The notes beneath the pieces are model-generated. The model saw nothing but the letters and a program-made list of their open reading frames with translations. It did not search any database and had not been told where the DNA came from. Both the position numbers and the translations under genes were made by a program. Of a stretch of DNA of 15,306 nucleotides, positions 1 through 6,656 are shown in pieces. The DNA is taken from positions 1 to 15,306 of the forward strand of contig JBATBW010000154.1 of NCBI GenBank assembly GCA_049662565.1, read 5' to 3'. Source of the stretch: JBATBW01 sp049662565. GTDB lineage: Bacteria > Bacillota_I > Bacilli_A > Erysipelotrichales > Erysipelotrichaceae. Within the stretch, counting starts at the first letter, position 1. Each line of letters opens with the position of its first letter.

Positions 1-2
1 CT

Positions 3-164
3 ATGGACCAAATAGTTTATTATAATCAGATAGATATGGGTATTTTCCTTTGTTTTATGAGTTTATGTCTTATTCATAATAATATTTCCTGTGACATTAA
101 AATGATGAATGATAGTGGAAGTGATAATGAAATGACTTTAAGCGCAATATATAAAATATCTTAA
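3..164 (+). CDS. 3' end of a nitroreductase-like protein (partial)
   Basis: An open frame runs in from the left edge and ends with TAA at 162-164; 53 residues are visible and the real start lies outside the window. The other two plus-strand frames stop almost at once. The segment IDMGIFLCFMSL followed by a short helix resembles the C-terminal part of putative nitroreductases of the TM1586 type, where an (I/V)DxGIAxxH-like helix packs near the flavin site. That match is from memory of the family and rests on about 25 residues, so it is tentative. It is separated from the downstream importer operon by a terminator, so it belongs to a different transcription unit. Confidence 0.4.
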   Translation: MDQIVYYNQIDMGIFLCFMSLCLIHNNISCDIKMMNDSGSDNEMTLSAIYKIS

Positions 165-186
165 GAGTTATTACAGTAAAAATTAT

Positions 187-214
187 GCAATCTTGTTTTA
201 AAAGATTGCTTTTT
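187..214 (+). terminator. Rho-independent terminator after the partial nitroreductase-like gene
   Basis: A perfect 8-bp stem (GCAATCTT at 187-194 with AAGATTGC at 202-209) encloses a 7-base loop and is followed by TTTTT at 210-214. It lies 22 bases after the stop codon at 164. A-rich sequence upstream may also let it act weakly on the other strand. Confidence 0.85.
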
Positions 215-428
215 ATTTGATAGTAAAATAGAGGACAATTATTATGCAAATAAAATATTATTATATCCCCCCATATGGCTTGTGAGAATATTGTAATGAT
301 GTTATCTTGTTAATGTAAGCACAAATGTTTTAAGGGGTGAGTTACAGTAATATAAATTGTTATAGAGTGAATGATGATAAGTTATTTTCTTTTACTTTAT
401 AATAATTGGTTAGTTTAGGAGAAGAAAA
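215..428 (+). promoter_or_regulatory. Gene-free leader of the metal-chelate importer operon
   Basis: No coding frame is supported in these ~215 bases. They contain a C6 run at 267-272, the palindrome CCATATGG at 271-278, a TTACAGTAA dyad at 342-350 and two candidate promoters. One has TTGTGA (280-285), a 17-base spacer and TATCTT (303-308) preceded by TG, giving a leader of over 100 bases. The other is at 374-403. I recognise no riboswitch class. Metal-responsive control would be expected for such an operon, but no known operator consensus is evident. Confidence 0.4.
374..403 (+). promoter_or_regulatory. Candidate sigma-A promoter for the importer operon
   Basis: ATGATA at 374-379 (4 of 6 to the -35 consensus), an 18-base spacer and a perfect TATAAT at 398-403. 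Initiation near 410 would leave a leader of under 20 bases containing only the AGGAG ribosome site at 417-421. Confidence 0.45.
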
Positions 429-1535
429 ATGAAAAAAATATTATCGCTACTATTAGTATCTTTGCTTTTATTTACGGTTGTTTCTTGTGGGAATAAATCA
501 TCTAATCAACTAAATATTGATGAGAATGCGAAGAAGCGTAAGATTGTTGATATGTTAGGAAGAGAAGTAGAAATACCAACAAAGATTAATTCCATTATTT
601 GTACCGGTAATAATGCTTTAAGGATGGTTAGTTATCTACAAGCAACAGATATGCTTGTTGGTGTAGAAGAAACAGATTTGAAGTATGAAAAATCAACTAA
701 ACGCGATTATGCCCATGTTTATTATGATAAATTCAAAGATTTACCATTAATTGGTAAAGGTGGTGGGTCGGCTTATACGGCATATCCCGAAAAAATATTA
801 GAAGTTAAACCTGATGTTATTTTGACATGTTATGTGCAAGAAGCGGCGGAACAATTACAAAAAGAAACCGGGATTCCGGTAGTAAGTATTCGTAATGCGA
901 GTGCTAATTTTATTGATGAAGATTTTTTTAAAGCTCTTACTTTAACCGCGGATATTATTAATAAACAACAACGTTGTGAAGAATTACTTCTTTATATAAA
1001 TGAGTGTAAAGCAGATTTAGATAAAAGATCAGAAGTCTTTAATAAAACTAAAGTTTATGCTGGAGCTATTACATATAATGGGGCAAAAGGGTTTGCGGGA
1101 ACATATGCTAATTTTGGCCCTTTCATGGCAATTAAAGCTAATAATGTTGCGGATGAAAGTGGAGAAAAATCGGCATTTCAAGTTGATTTAGAAAAGGTGT
1201 TAGTTTGGGATCCAAATATTATTTTCTTAGATCCGGGAAATATGAATTTAGTTAATGAAGAATATAAGGCAAATCCTGGTTTCTTTAATTCTTTATCGGC
1301 GGTAAAAAATGGTCAAGTGTATACTATGCCATCTTTTAATAACTATTCAACAAATATTACTTATTGTTTAATGGATGCATATTTTGCGGGCAAAATTATC
1401 TATTCTAGTCGTTTTAGTGATATTGATATTAAAACTAAGGGTAATGAGATTTTGAATAAATTTTTAGGTAAAGCTTATTTTGATGAAATGAAGAATGATG
1501 GTTTGTATTATGGCAAACTTACGTTAGGTAAGTAA
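429..1535 (+). CDS. Lipoprotein substrate-binding protein of a metal-chelate (FeCT-type) ABC importer
   Basis: A 368-residue extracytoplasmic ligand receptor. Residues 1-19 form a lipoprotein signal peptide (MKK plus a hydrophobic core) ending in the lipobox V-V-S-C with C20 as the lipidated cysteine. The rest matches the helical-backbone binding proteins of the Fe/B12 class (PF01497-like): the opening strand around DMLGREVEIP (residues 42-51), the KPDVIL strand (about 127-132), and the later WDPNIIFLDPGN (260-271) and AVKNGQVY (293-300) blocks. Ligands of this family include ferric siderophores, haem, corrinoids and other metal chelates; the sequence does not decide which. The start is fixed by AGGAG at 417-421, seven bases upstream. 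It is first in an operon with permease, ATPase and an FmdE-family gene, the last suggesting a special metal or cofactor cargo. Confidence 0.92.
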   Translation: MKKILSLLLVSLLLFTVVSCGNKSSNQLNIDENAKKRKIVDMLGREVEIPTKINSIICTGNNALRMVSYLQATDMLVGVEETDLKYEKSTKRDYAHVYYDKFKDLPLIGKGGGSAYTAYPEKILEVKPDVILTCYVQEAAEQLQKETGIPVVSIRNASANFIDEDFFKALTLTADIINKQQRCEELLLYINECKADLDKRSEVFNKTKVYAGAITYNGAKGFAGTYANFGPFMAIKANNVADESGEKSAFQVDLEKVLVWDPNIIFLDPGNMNLVNEEYKANPGFFNSLSAVKNGQVYTMPSFNNYSTNITYCLMDAYFAGKIIYSSRFSDIDIKTKGNEILNKFLGKAYFDEMKNDGLYYGKLTLGK

Positions 1536-1536
1536 A

Positions 1537-2613
1537 ATGGGATTAAAAATTGATAAGAAAACAACAAATTCCTATCAACAATTTCTTTGGAAGAAGTGGC
1601 TAGTATTATTTGGTTTAGTATTGATGCTTTTTGTAATTATTATCGTATCTATTTCTATTGGAGCATCGGGACTAAGTATTGGTGATATTTTTCTATCTTT
1701 GATTGGTCAAGGTTCTAATCAAGCAAGTACCATTGTTTGGAATATTCGAATGCCGAGAATAGTAACAGGAATTGTTGTTGGGGTTTCTTTAGCTTTGGCA
1801 GGATGTATAATGCAAAATGTGTTGCGTAATCCTCTAGCTTCTTCATCTACTTTAGGTGTTTCTCAAGGGGCTTCATTTGGGGCTGCTTTTGCGATAGTTT
1901 GTTTAGAGGCGGGTGTACAGATTAATTCAAGTAGTACGGCAGCTATATCCATTACTAATGTTTATCTAGTAACGATATGTGCTTTTATTGGTGGTTTTAT
2001 TACGACTTTAATTATCTTAGGATTGTCGAAAATTGCCCATGCTTCTTCTTCGACCATTATCTTAGCGGGAGTAGCATTAAGTTCGCTTTTTAGTGGGGGA
2101 GTAACTCTAGTTCAATATTTTGCGGATGATGTCAAAGTGGCATCGGTAGTTTACTGGACTTTCGGTGATTTAGGTCGTGCTAGTTGGATTGAAATTGGTT
2201 TGATATTTGTTATTTGTTTATTAGCTTTTTTCTATTTTATGGCGAAACGTTGGGATTATAATGCTTTAGAAAGTGGTGTTGATACGGCAAAGAGTTTGGG
2301 TGTTCATGTTGAGAAATTGACATTAGTTAGTATGGTTTTATGTTCTCTGATCGCTGCTGTTTCGACGGCATTTGTTGGTACTATTAGTTTTATTGGTTTA
2401 ATTGCTCCTCATATGGTGCGTCGTTTTGTGGGTAATGATCATCGTTTTTTGATACCCGCTTCTTGTTTAATGGGGGCAGTTATTTTAGTGTTGGCAGAAT
2501 TAGTTTCTCGAACTATTGTTTCGCCTAGTATTCTACCAATTGGGGCATTAACGGCTTTCCTTGGTGCTCCATTGTTCCTTTATATGATCTTTAAAAGGAG
2601 GGATATTAGATGA
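1537..2613 (+). CDS. FecCD/BtuC-family ABC importer permease
   Basis: A 358-residue polytopic membrane protein with about ten hydrophobic segments, the usual size and topology of BtuC/FhuB-half/FecCD permeases, which work as homodimers when only one gene is present, as here. Diagnostic blocks are IRMPRIV (70-76), ALAGCIMQNVLRNPLASSST (86-105) and the coupling region GTISFIGLIAPHMVRR (281-296) that contacts the ATPase. A basic, hydrophilic N-terminus of about 20 residues precedes the first membrane helix. The ATG lies one base after the upstream TAA; only a weak AGGTAAG lies before it within the end of the preceding gene, so translation is probably coupled. It forms the channel for the substrate delivered by the upstream lipoprotein. 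Confidence 0.93.
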   Translation: MGLKIDKKTTNSYQQFLWKKWLVLFGLVLMLFVIIIVSISIGASGLSIGDIFLSLIGQGSNQASTIVWNIRMPRIVTGIVVGVSLALAGCIMQNVLRNPLASSSTLGVSQGASFGAAFAIVCLEAGVQINSSSTAAISITNVYLVTICAFIGGFITTLIILGLSKIAHASSSTIILAGVALSSLFSGGVTLVQYFADDVKVASVVYWTFGDLGRASWIEIGLIFVICLLAFFYFMAKRWDYNALESGVDTAKSLGVHVEKLTLVSMVLCSLIAAVSTAFVGTISFIGLIAPHMVRRFVGNDHRFLIPASCLMGAVILVLAELVSRTIVSPSILPIGALTAFLGAPLFLYMIFKRRDIR

Positions 2614-3359
2614 TTGAAGTTAAAAATTTATCGTTTGCTTATGGCAAAAATAAAATATTAGATAATATTAGTTTTACGGCTGATGATGGTGATTGCATTG
2701 GTATATTAGGTAATAATGGTGCGGGTAAATCGACACTTATAACTTGTTTAAATAAGATTCGTCAACCACTTAGTGGTAGTGTAACGATAGATGGTAGAAA
2801 TATCTTAGAAATGAGTAGAAAAGAAAGTGCAAAAAACATTGCCTATGTGGCCCAAAAAAATGAATTTAATCAAACTAGTGTCTATGATGCAATATTATTA
2901 GGACGAAAACCTTATATGAAGTGGGGATTAACTAGTGAAGATTATCAAATTTGTGACGAAGTATTACATAGAATTGGTATGAAAGAATTTAAACTACGTT
3001 ATGTCAATGAACTAAGTGGTGGTGAAGCGCAAAAAGTGATGCTTGCTAGAGCTTTGGTTCAACAACCAAAAGTCTTATTGTTAGATGAACCAACAAGTAA
3101 CTTAGATCCAAAAAACCAATATGAAATGATGAAACTGGTACGACAAATCGCTAAAGAAAAAGGGCTGATTGTCTTAGTAGTAATTCATGATTTAAATTTG
3201 GCATTAAGGTATTGTAATAAATTTATAATGATAAAAAATGGCTTGATTTATGACTATGGTGATATATCAATAGTCAATGAAAAATCTTTAAAAGATGTAT
3301 ATGGAATAAAGGCAAAAATGTTAACTTATGATAACCAAATTTTTGCGATGATAGAATAG
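2610..3359 (+). CDS. ATPase of the metal-chelate ABC importer (FecE/BtuD type)
   Basis: A 249-residue nucleotide-binding subunit with all expected motifs: Walker A GNNGAGKST (34-42), Q-loop Q82, signature LSGGEAQ (135-141), Walker B VLLLDEP (155-161) with catalytic E160, D-loop around SNLDPK (163-168) and switch histidine H193. Length and the short C-terminal tail are typical of FecE/FhuC/BtuD. The ATG overlaps the TGA of the permease gene by four bases (ATGA) and has a strong AGGAGG at 2596-2601, so the two subunits are co-translated. It powers import through the FecCD permease. No missing residues are seen. Confidence 0.95.
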   Translation: MIEVKNLSFAYGKNKILDNISFTADDGDCIGILGNNGAGKSTLITCLNKIRQPLSGSVTIDGRNILEMSRKESAKNIAYVAQKNEFNQTSVYDAILLGRKPYMKWGLTSEDYQICDEVLHRIGMKEFKLRYVNELSGGEAQKVMLARALVQQPKVLLLDEPTSNLDPKNQYEMMKLVRQIAKEKGLIVLVVIHDLNLALRYCNKFIMIKNGLIYDYGDISIVNEKSLKDVYGIKAKMLTYDNQIFAMIE

Positions 3360-3368
3360 GAGCGTATT

Positions 3369-3899
3369 ATGGATAATCAAGAATTATGGAATAAATGTAT
3401 CGCCTTTCATGGACATGCATGTGGTGGTCTAACAATTGGCTACAAAGCCGCCATCTATGCAATTGAATTATTAGGCATATCTTTCTCAAAAGATGAAGAT
3501 ATTGTTTGTGTGTGTGAAAATGATGCCTGTGGCGTAGATGCGATTCAAGTCATATTAGGTTGTAGTATGGGTAAAGGTAATTTATTATTCCATATGAGTG
3601 GAAAACAAGCCTTTAATTTTTATGATCGAAAAAGTAATAAATCGATTAGATTAATTTTGAAGAAAAAGCCAAATAACATGACAAAAGAACAATCTTTTGA
3701 TTACTATCAAAACTTATCACCTAAACAGATGTTTGATGTGATGGCTACTAAAATAATCTTACCTGAACCAGCTCGTATTTTTGATTCTTATGAATGTGCT
3801 TGTTGTCATGAAATTACGGGTGCTAATTGGATTAAAATGCAAGAAGGAAAAATGGTATGTCGGGATTGTGCTTCTACCTATGATCGTTTTAATGTATAA
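3369..3899 (+). CDS. FmdE-family zinc/cysteine protein linked to the importer
   Basis: A 176-residue soluble protein. The N-terminal part carries the FmdE domain hallmark FHGHACGGLTIGYKAA (13-28; H14, H16, C18), then CENDACGVDAIQ (49-60; C54) and GCSMGKGNL (64-72; C65). The C-terminal end holds two CxxC pairs (C143/C146 and C164/C167), a probable zinc ribbon or treble clef. FmdE was named from genes next to formylmethanofuran dehydrogenase; its biochemical role is unsettled, and most bacterial members sit, as here, away from methanogenesis genes. The ATG follows AGGAG (3358-3362) which overlaps the ATPase stop, so it is in the importer operon. I infer a metal-binding chaperone, sensor or cofactor-processing role; no specific metal can be assigned. 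Confidence 0.85.
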   Translation: MDNQELWNKCIAFHGHACGGLTIGYKAAIYAIELLGISFSKDEDIVCVCENDACGVDAIQVILGCSMGKGNLLFHMSGKQAFNFYDRKSNKSIRLILKKKPNNMTKEQSFDYYQNLSPKQMFDVMATKIILPEPARIFDSYECACCHEITGANWIKMQEGKMVCRDCASTYDRFNV

Positions 3900-3937
3900 T
3901 TGAATAGTTGTGTATAATAAACATTGGAGAATCGATT

Positions 3938-4252
3938 ATGAATATGTTAAAGAAGATGTTGCCGTATTTATTGTTGAATTTTATATTGTTTTATTTATTA
4001 CCACTTATAATTATTGATACTAGTTCTGCTTTTTTGGTGGTATTGGTGTTGTTGCCTTTATCAAGTTTTATAATTGGTTTAATTTATGGTTATAAATGGG
4101 GATTTAATTGGTTATATGGAATAATTGTGGGGATGTTGTTTTATCCGACTATTTTTATTCATTATAATTCTTCTGCTTGGGGATATGCTTTTGTTTACGG
4201 TTTGCTTGCTTTAGGGGGTGATTTTATTGGAAAATATTATAAAAAGAGATGA
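3938..4252 (+). CDS. Small membrane protein, four predicted helices, unknown function
   Basis: A 104-residue hydrophobic protein with likely membrane helices near residues 7-26, 31-52, 59-75 and 80-97 and a basic tail (KYYKKR). The segment FIHYNSSAWGYAFVYGLLAL (73-92) resembles small uncharacterised Bacillota membrane proteins I have seen, but no function is attached to them. I chose ATG 3938 because GGAG at 3926-3929 sits eight bases upstream. A longer reading from TTG 3908 would translate the ribosome site itself. It lies 38 bases after the FmdE-family gene and its end overlaps the pyrophosphatase-like gene, so it is probably a member of the same operon. Confidence 0.7.
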   Translation: MNMLKKMLPYLLLNFILFYLLPLIIIDTSSAFLVVLVLLPLSSFIIGLIYGYKWGFNWLYGIIVGMLFYPTIFIHYNSSAWGYAFVYGLLALGGDFIGKYYKKR

Positions 4253-4592
4253 AATTATTGATTGTTATCGCAATCAGGTAGTTCATATAAAAATTGATCG
4301 GATGTTGGGTAGTTGTCATCCGTTGTATCCTGATTTGATTTATCCGATTAATTATGGGTATCTTCCTGGTGCTTTTTCTAGCGATGGTGAAGAGTTAGAT
4401 GTTTATCTAATTGGGGTTGATCAGGCAGTTAATGAGTATTTAGGGCAAGTTATTGGGGTTGTTATTCGTCATAATGATGACGAAGACAAACTGGTTGTTG
4501 GTCCGGTTGGTAGTAGTTTTTCTCATAGTTTTATTTGGGATAGTATTTATTTTATGGAAAAATATTTTGATAGTGAATTAATTTTGTTTTGA
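4227..4592 (+). CDS. Miniature family I-like inorganic pyrophosphatase
   Basis: About 121 residues. YPINYGYLPG (39-48) followed by DGEELD (53-58) and DDEDKLVVGP (84-93) matches the active-site core of family I inorganic pyrophosphatases, where the corresponding blocks are YxxNYGYI, DGDPxD and the D-x-K of ED(A)KLVAV. It is much shorter than classical enzymes (about 175 residues) and the middle acidic residue of DGDPxD is E here; a short clade of this type is common in Bacillota, and its true substrate may not be pyrophosphate. The start is probably TTG 4227: AGGGGGTGAT at 4213-4222 closely matches the anti-SD and is spaced eight bases away. GTG 4218 lies inside that site. It overlaps the preceding gene by 26 bases and is last in the operon. 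Confidence 0.75.
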   Translation: MENIIKRDEIIDCYRNQVVHIKIDRMLGSCHPLYPDLIYPINYGYLPGAFSSDGEELDVYLIGVDQAVNEYLGQVIGVVIRHNDDEDKLVVGPVGSSFSHSFIWDSIYFMEKYFDSELILF

Positions 4593-4619
4593 TGTTTATA
4601 TTATTTGTATTTTTAAGGG

Positions 4620-4650
4620 ATAAGATAAAGGTTTTTTATCTTATTTTTTT
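4620..4650 (+). terminator. Rho-independent terminator ending the importer operon
   Basis: A 10-bp stem (ATAAGATAAA at 4620-4629 with TTTATCTTAT at 4635-4644) closes a five-base loop and is followed by a T run (4645-4650). It lies 27 bases after the pyrophosphatase-like gene and before the next promoter. The stem is AT-rich but long. Confidence 0.8.
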
Positions 4651-4669
4651 GTGTACTTATCATATAAAG

Positions 4670-4698
4670 TTGAAATCTATGTGAAATTATGCTATAAA
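4670..4698 (+). promoter_or_regulatory. Strong sigma-A promoter of the glycopolymer operon
   Basis: TTGAAA at 4670-4675 (5 of 6), an exactly 17-base spacer, and TATAAA at 4693-4698 (5 of 6) preceded by TGC, an extended -10. Initiation near 4705 would give a leader of about 25 bases ending in GAGAGG (4715-4720), the ribosome site of the GT26 gene. No operator dyad is evident, which fits constitutive envelope synthesis. Confidence 0.8.
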
Positions 4699-4729
4699 TT
4701 TAGTGTAGTGATGAGAGAGGATAGATGTT

Positions 4730-5455
4730 ATGTATTGTGAAATGTTTGAATTAAAGATATATAATGGATATTCTAAACAACTATATGAAAAGTTGGTAAA
4801 TGATATTAAATCCAATAAGCAAAATGTTATTTTTGCGGTTAATCCTAATAAAGTTGTATTAGCAAATGATGATCCATCTTTTAAGAAAGTGTTACAAGAT
4901 GATACTTTATTGATTGCGGATGGTATTGGGTTAATATATGGCGCTAAACTGTTACATCAAGAACTTAAAGAACGAATATGTGGTGTCGATGTCATGAAGG
5001 GTTTGTGTCAAGTGGCAGCGGATAATAATTTTTCGGTATTTATTTATGGTACTAATGAAGAGAATTTGCGTTTAGCTTCATTAAAAATTAAGGAGATGTA
5101 TCCTAATATTAATATTTGTGGCTATTTGAACGGCTTTGAGTATACGGATGAACAAATAGTAGATAATATTAATTATTGTCAGCCAGATATTGTTTTTGTG
5201 GCTTTAGGGAGTCCTAAACAAGAATTATTTATTGATAAGTATAAAAAAAAAATAAATGCCAAAGTCATTATGGGTGTTGGTGGCTCAGTTGATGTCTTTA
5301 GTGGTCATCTAAAAAGGGCACCAGAGTGGGTATGTAATATTCACTTAGAATGGTTGTTTCGGATGTTACAACAGCCAAAACGGTTTATAACGAATAAGTT
5401 TTTATTAAAATATATATATTTAGTTTTTTCATTAAAACTAAAGAAGGAGAGATAA
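4730..5455 (+). CDS. tagA: GT26 glycosyltransferase, TagA/WecG family (ManNAc or ManNAcA transferase)
   Basis: A 241-residue WecG/TagA/CpsF-family enzyme acting at the inner face of the membrane. TagA moves ManNAc, and WecG moves ManNAcA, to GlcNAc-PP-undecaprenol, the committed step of wall teichoic acid and enterobacterial common antigen respectively. Family blocks are NPNKVVLA (38-45), ADGIGLIYG (63-71, with the conserved aspartate D64), ALGSPKQE (158-165), GVGGSVDVFSG (182-192), RAPEW (196-200) and EWLFR (207-211). The C-terminal 30 residues are basic and hydrophobic, as in the membrane-association tail of this family. ATG 4730 follows GAGAGG by nine bases. The UDP-ManNAc dehydrogenase gene begins two bases later, so the donor may be ManNAcA rather than ManNAc; the symbol is therefore family-level. 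Confidence 0.9.
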   Translation: MYCEMFELKIYNGYSKQLYEKLVNDIKSNKQNVIFAVNPNKVVLANDDPSFKKVLQDDTLLIADGIGLIYGAKLLHQELKERICGVDVMKGLCQVAADNNFSVFIYGTNEENLRLASLKIKEMYPNINICGYLNGFEYTDEQIVDNINYCQPDIVFVALGSPKQELFIDKYKKKINAKVIMGVGGSVDVFSGHLKRAPEWVCNIHLEWLFRMLQQPKRFITNKFLLKYIYLVFSLKLKKER

Positions 5456-5456
5456 C

Positions 5457-6644
5457 ATGGAAGTTACAGTTTTAGGATTAGGGTATATTGGTTTACCGAC
5501 AGCAATTTGTCTAGCAAATGGTGGCAATACTGTCTATGGCTTTGACGTTAATAAAAAAGTTGTGGAATTAACTAATCAAGGTAAACTACATATCAAAGAA
5601 GAAGGCATGGAAAGTGAACTTAAAAAAGTGGTAGAAAACGGCACTTTTAAGTGTTTTGATTATGTTCATCAAGCGGATGCTTATATTTTGAGTGTTCCAT
5701 CACCATTTAAGAAACACCCAACATATAAACTTGCGGAATTAAGTTATGTTGAAAGTGCGGCTAAATTAGTTGGTGAAGTGCTTAAGAAAGGTGATTTAGT
5801 TATTTTAGAATCAACTGTTCCACCTGAAACTACTCAAATGATGGAAGATGTTCTTGTGAAGACTAGTGGTCTTAATGCGGAAGACTTTTATACTGCTCAT
5901 TGTCCTGAAAGAGTGCTTCCTGGAAACATGTTATATGAATTAGTTCATAATGATCGTATCATTGGTTCTAATCGACCGGAAGGTGCTTTAAAAGCTAAAG
6001 AATTATATGAAACTTTTGTTACTAGCGGTGAAATATTTATTACTGATGATATTACCGCTGAAATGTGTAAACTTGTAGAAAACTCTTTTAGAGATATTAA
6101 TATCGCTTTTGCGAATGAATTATCGATGTTATGTGATGAATTAAAGATTGATGTTAACGAATTAGTCCGTCTAGCAAATCGTCATCCTCGGGTTAATATT
6201 TTAAGTCCTGGTGTTGGTGTTGGAGGCCATTGTATTGCGGTTGACCCTTGGTTTTTAGTAGAAAAATTCAATAACAAGGCTAAATTAATTCGAGCTGCTC
6301 GTGAAACTAATGATTACAAACCTTATTTTGTTTGTGATAAAATTTTAGAAAATATTGAATATGATAAGAATAAGATTATTGCGATTTTTGGGTTAGCATT
6401 TAAAGCTAATATTGATGATTTAAGAGAAAGCCCATCGATTAAATTATGCCATTTATTAATGGATAAAGGATATAATGTTGTTGGTGTTGAACCTAATGTT
6501 GATGTTGAAGAAGTTCAAGATATCAAAATTGTCTCTATGGAAAAAGCGTTAGAAAAAGCGGATTTAATCGTAGTTACTTTAAATCATAAAGAATTTATTG
6601 AAAACATGGATAAAATTGAAAAAACTAACCATTTAAAGTACTAA
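5457..6644 (+). CDS. wecC: UDP-N-acetyl-D-mannosamine dehydrogenase
   Basis: A 395-residue NAD-dependent UDP-sugar dehydrogenase converting UDP-ManNAc to UDP-ManNAcA in two oxidations. It has the N-terminal Rossmann motif GLGYIGLP (7-14) with D30 ending strand two (NAD preference), the CPERVLPG block (149-156), the linker helix AEMCKLVENS (201-210; K205, N209), the catalytic-cysteine loop GVGVGGHCIAVDPWF (252-266; C259) and the C-terminal FGLAFKANIDDLRESPS (311-327). HCIAVDPWF favours the WecC/MnaB clade over UDP-glucose dehydrogenase (usual CLPKD). AAGGAG at 5444-5449 sets the start. The C-terminus ends just after the NHKEF helix and lacks the usual final strand (DTR-like), making it slightly short. 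It takes its substrate from the epimerase encoded at 10643-11734. Confidence 0.9.
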   Translation: MEVTVLGLGYIGLPTAICLANGGNTVYGFDVNKKVVELTNQGKLHIKEEGMESELKKVVENGTFKCFDYVHQADAYILSVPSPFKKHPTYKLAELSYVESAAKLVGEVLKKGDLVILESTVPPETTQMMEDVLVKTSGLNAEDFYTAHCPERVLPGNMLYELVHNDRIIGSNRPEGALKAKELYETFVTSGEIFITDDITAEMCKLVENSFRDINIAFANELSMLCDELKIDVNELVRLANRHPRVNILSPGVGVGGHCIAVDPWFLVEKFNNKAKLIRAARETNDYKPYFVCDKILENIEYDKNKIIAIFGLAFKANIDDLRESPSIKLCHLLMDKGYNVVGVEPNVDVEEVQDIKIVSMEKALEKADLIVVTLNHKEFIENMDKIEKTNHLKY

Positions 6645-6656
6645 GTGAGGGAGAAG

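Noticed and set aside
267..337. Possible riboswitch or hairpin using the C6 run (267-272) and GGGG (334-337)
   Set aside because: Only four base pairs can form and flanking bases do not extend the helix; no cobalamin, molybdenum-cofactor or NiCo riboswitch core is recognisable.
3908..3937. Longer TTG-initiated reading of the small membrane protein
   Set aside because: The added ten residues would be translated across the GGAG ribosome site that serves ATG 3938; no SD precedes TTG 3908.
6645..6656. GTG start for the first giant transferase
   Set aside because: It abuts the previous stop and would place the GAGG ribosome site inside the coding sequence; ATG 6657 is well spaced.
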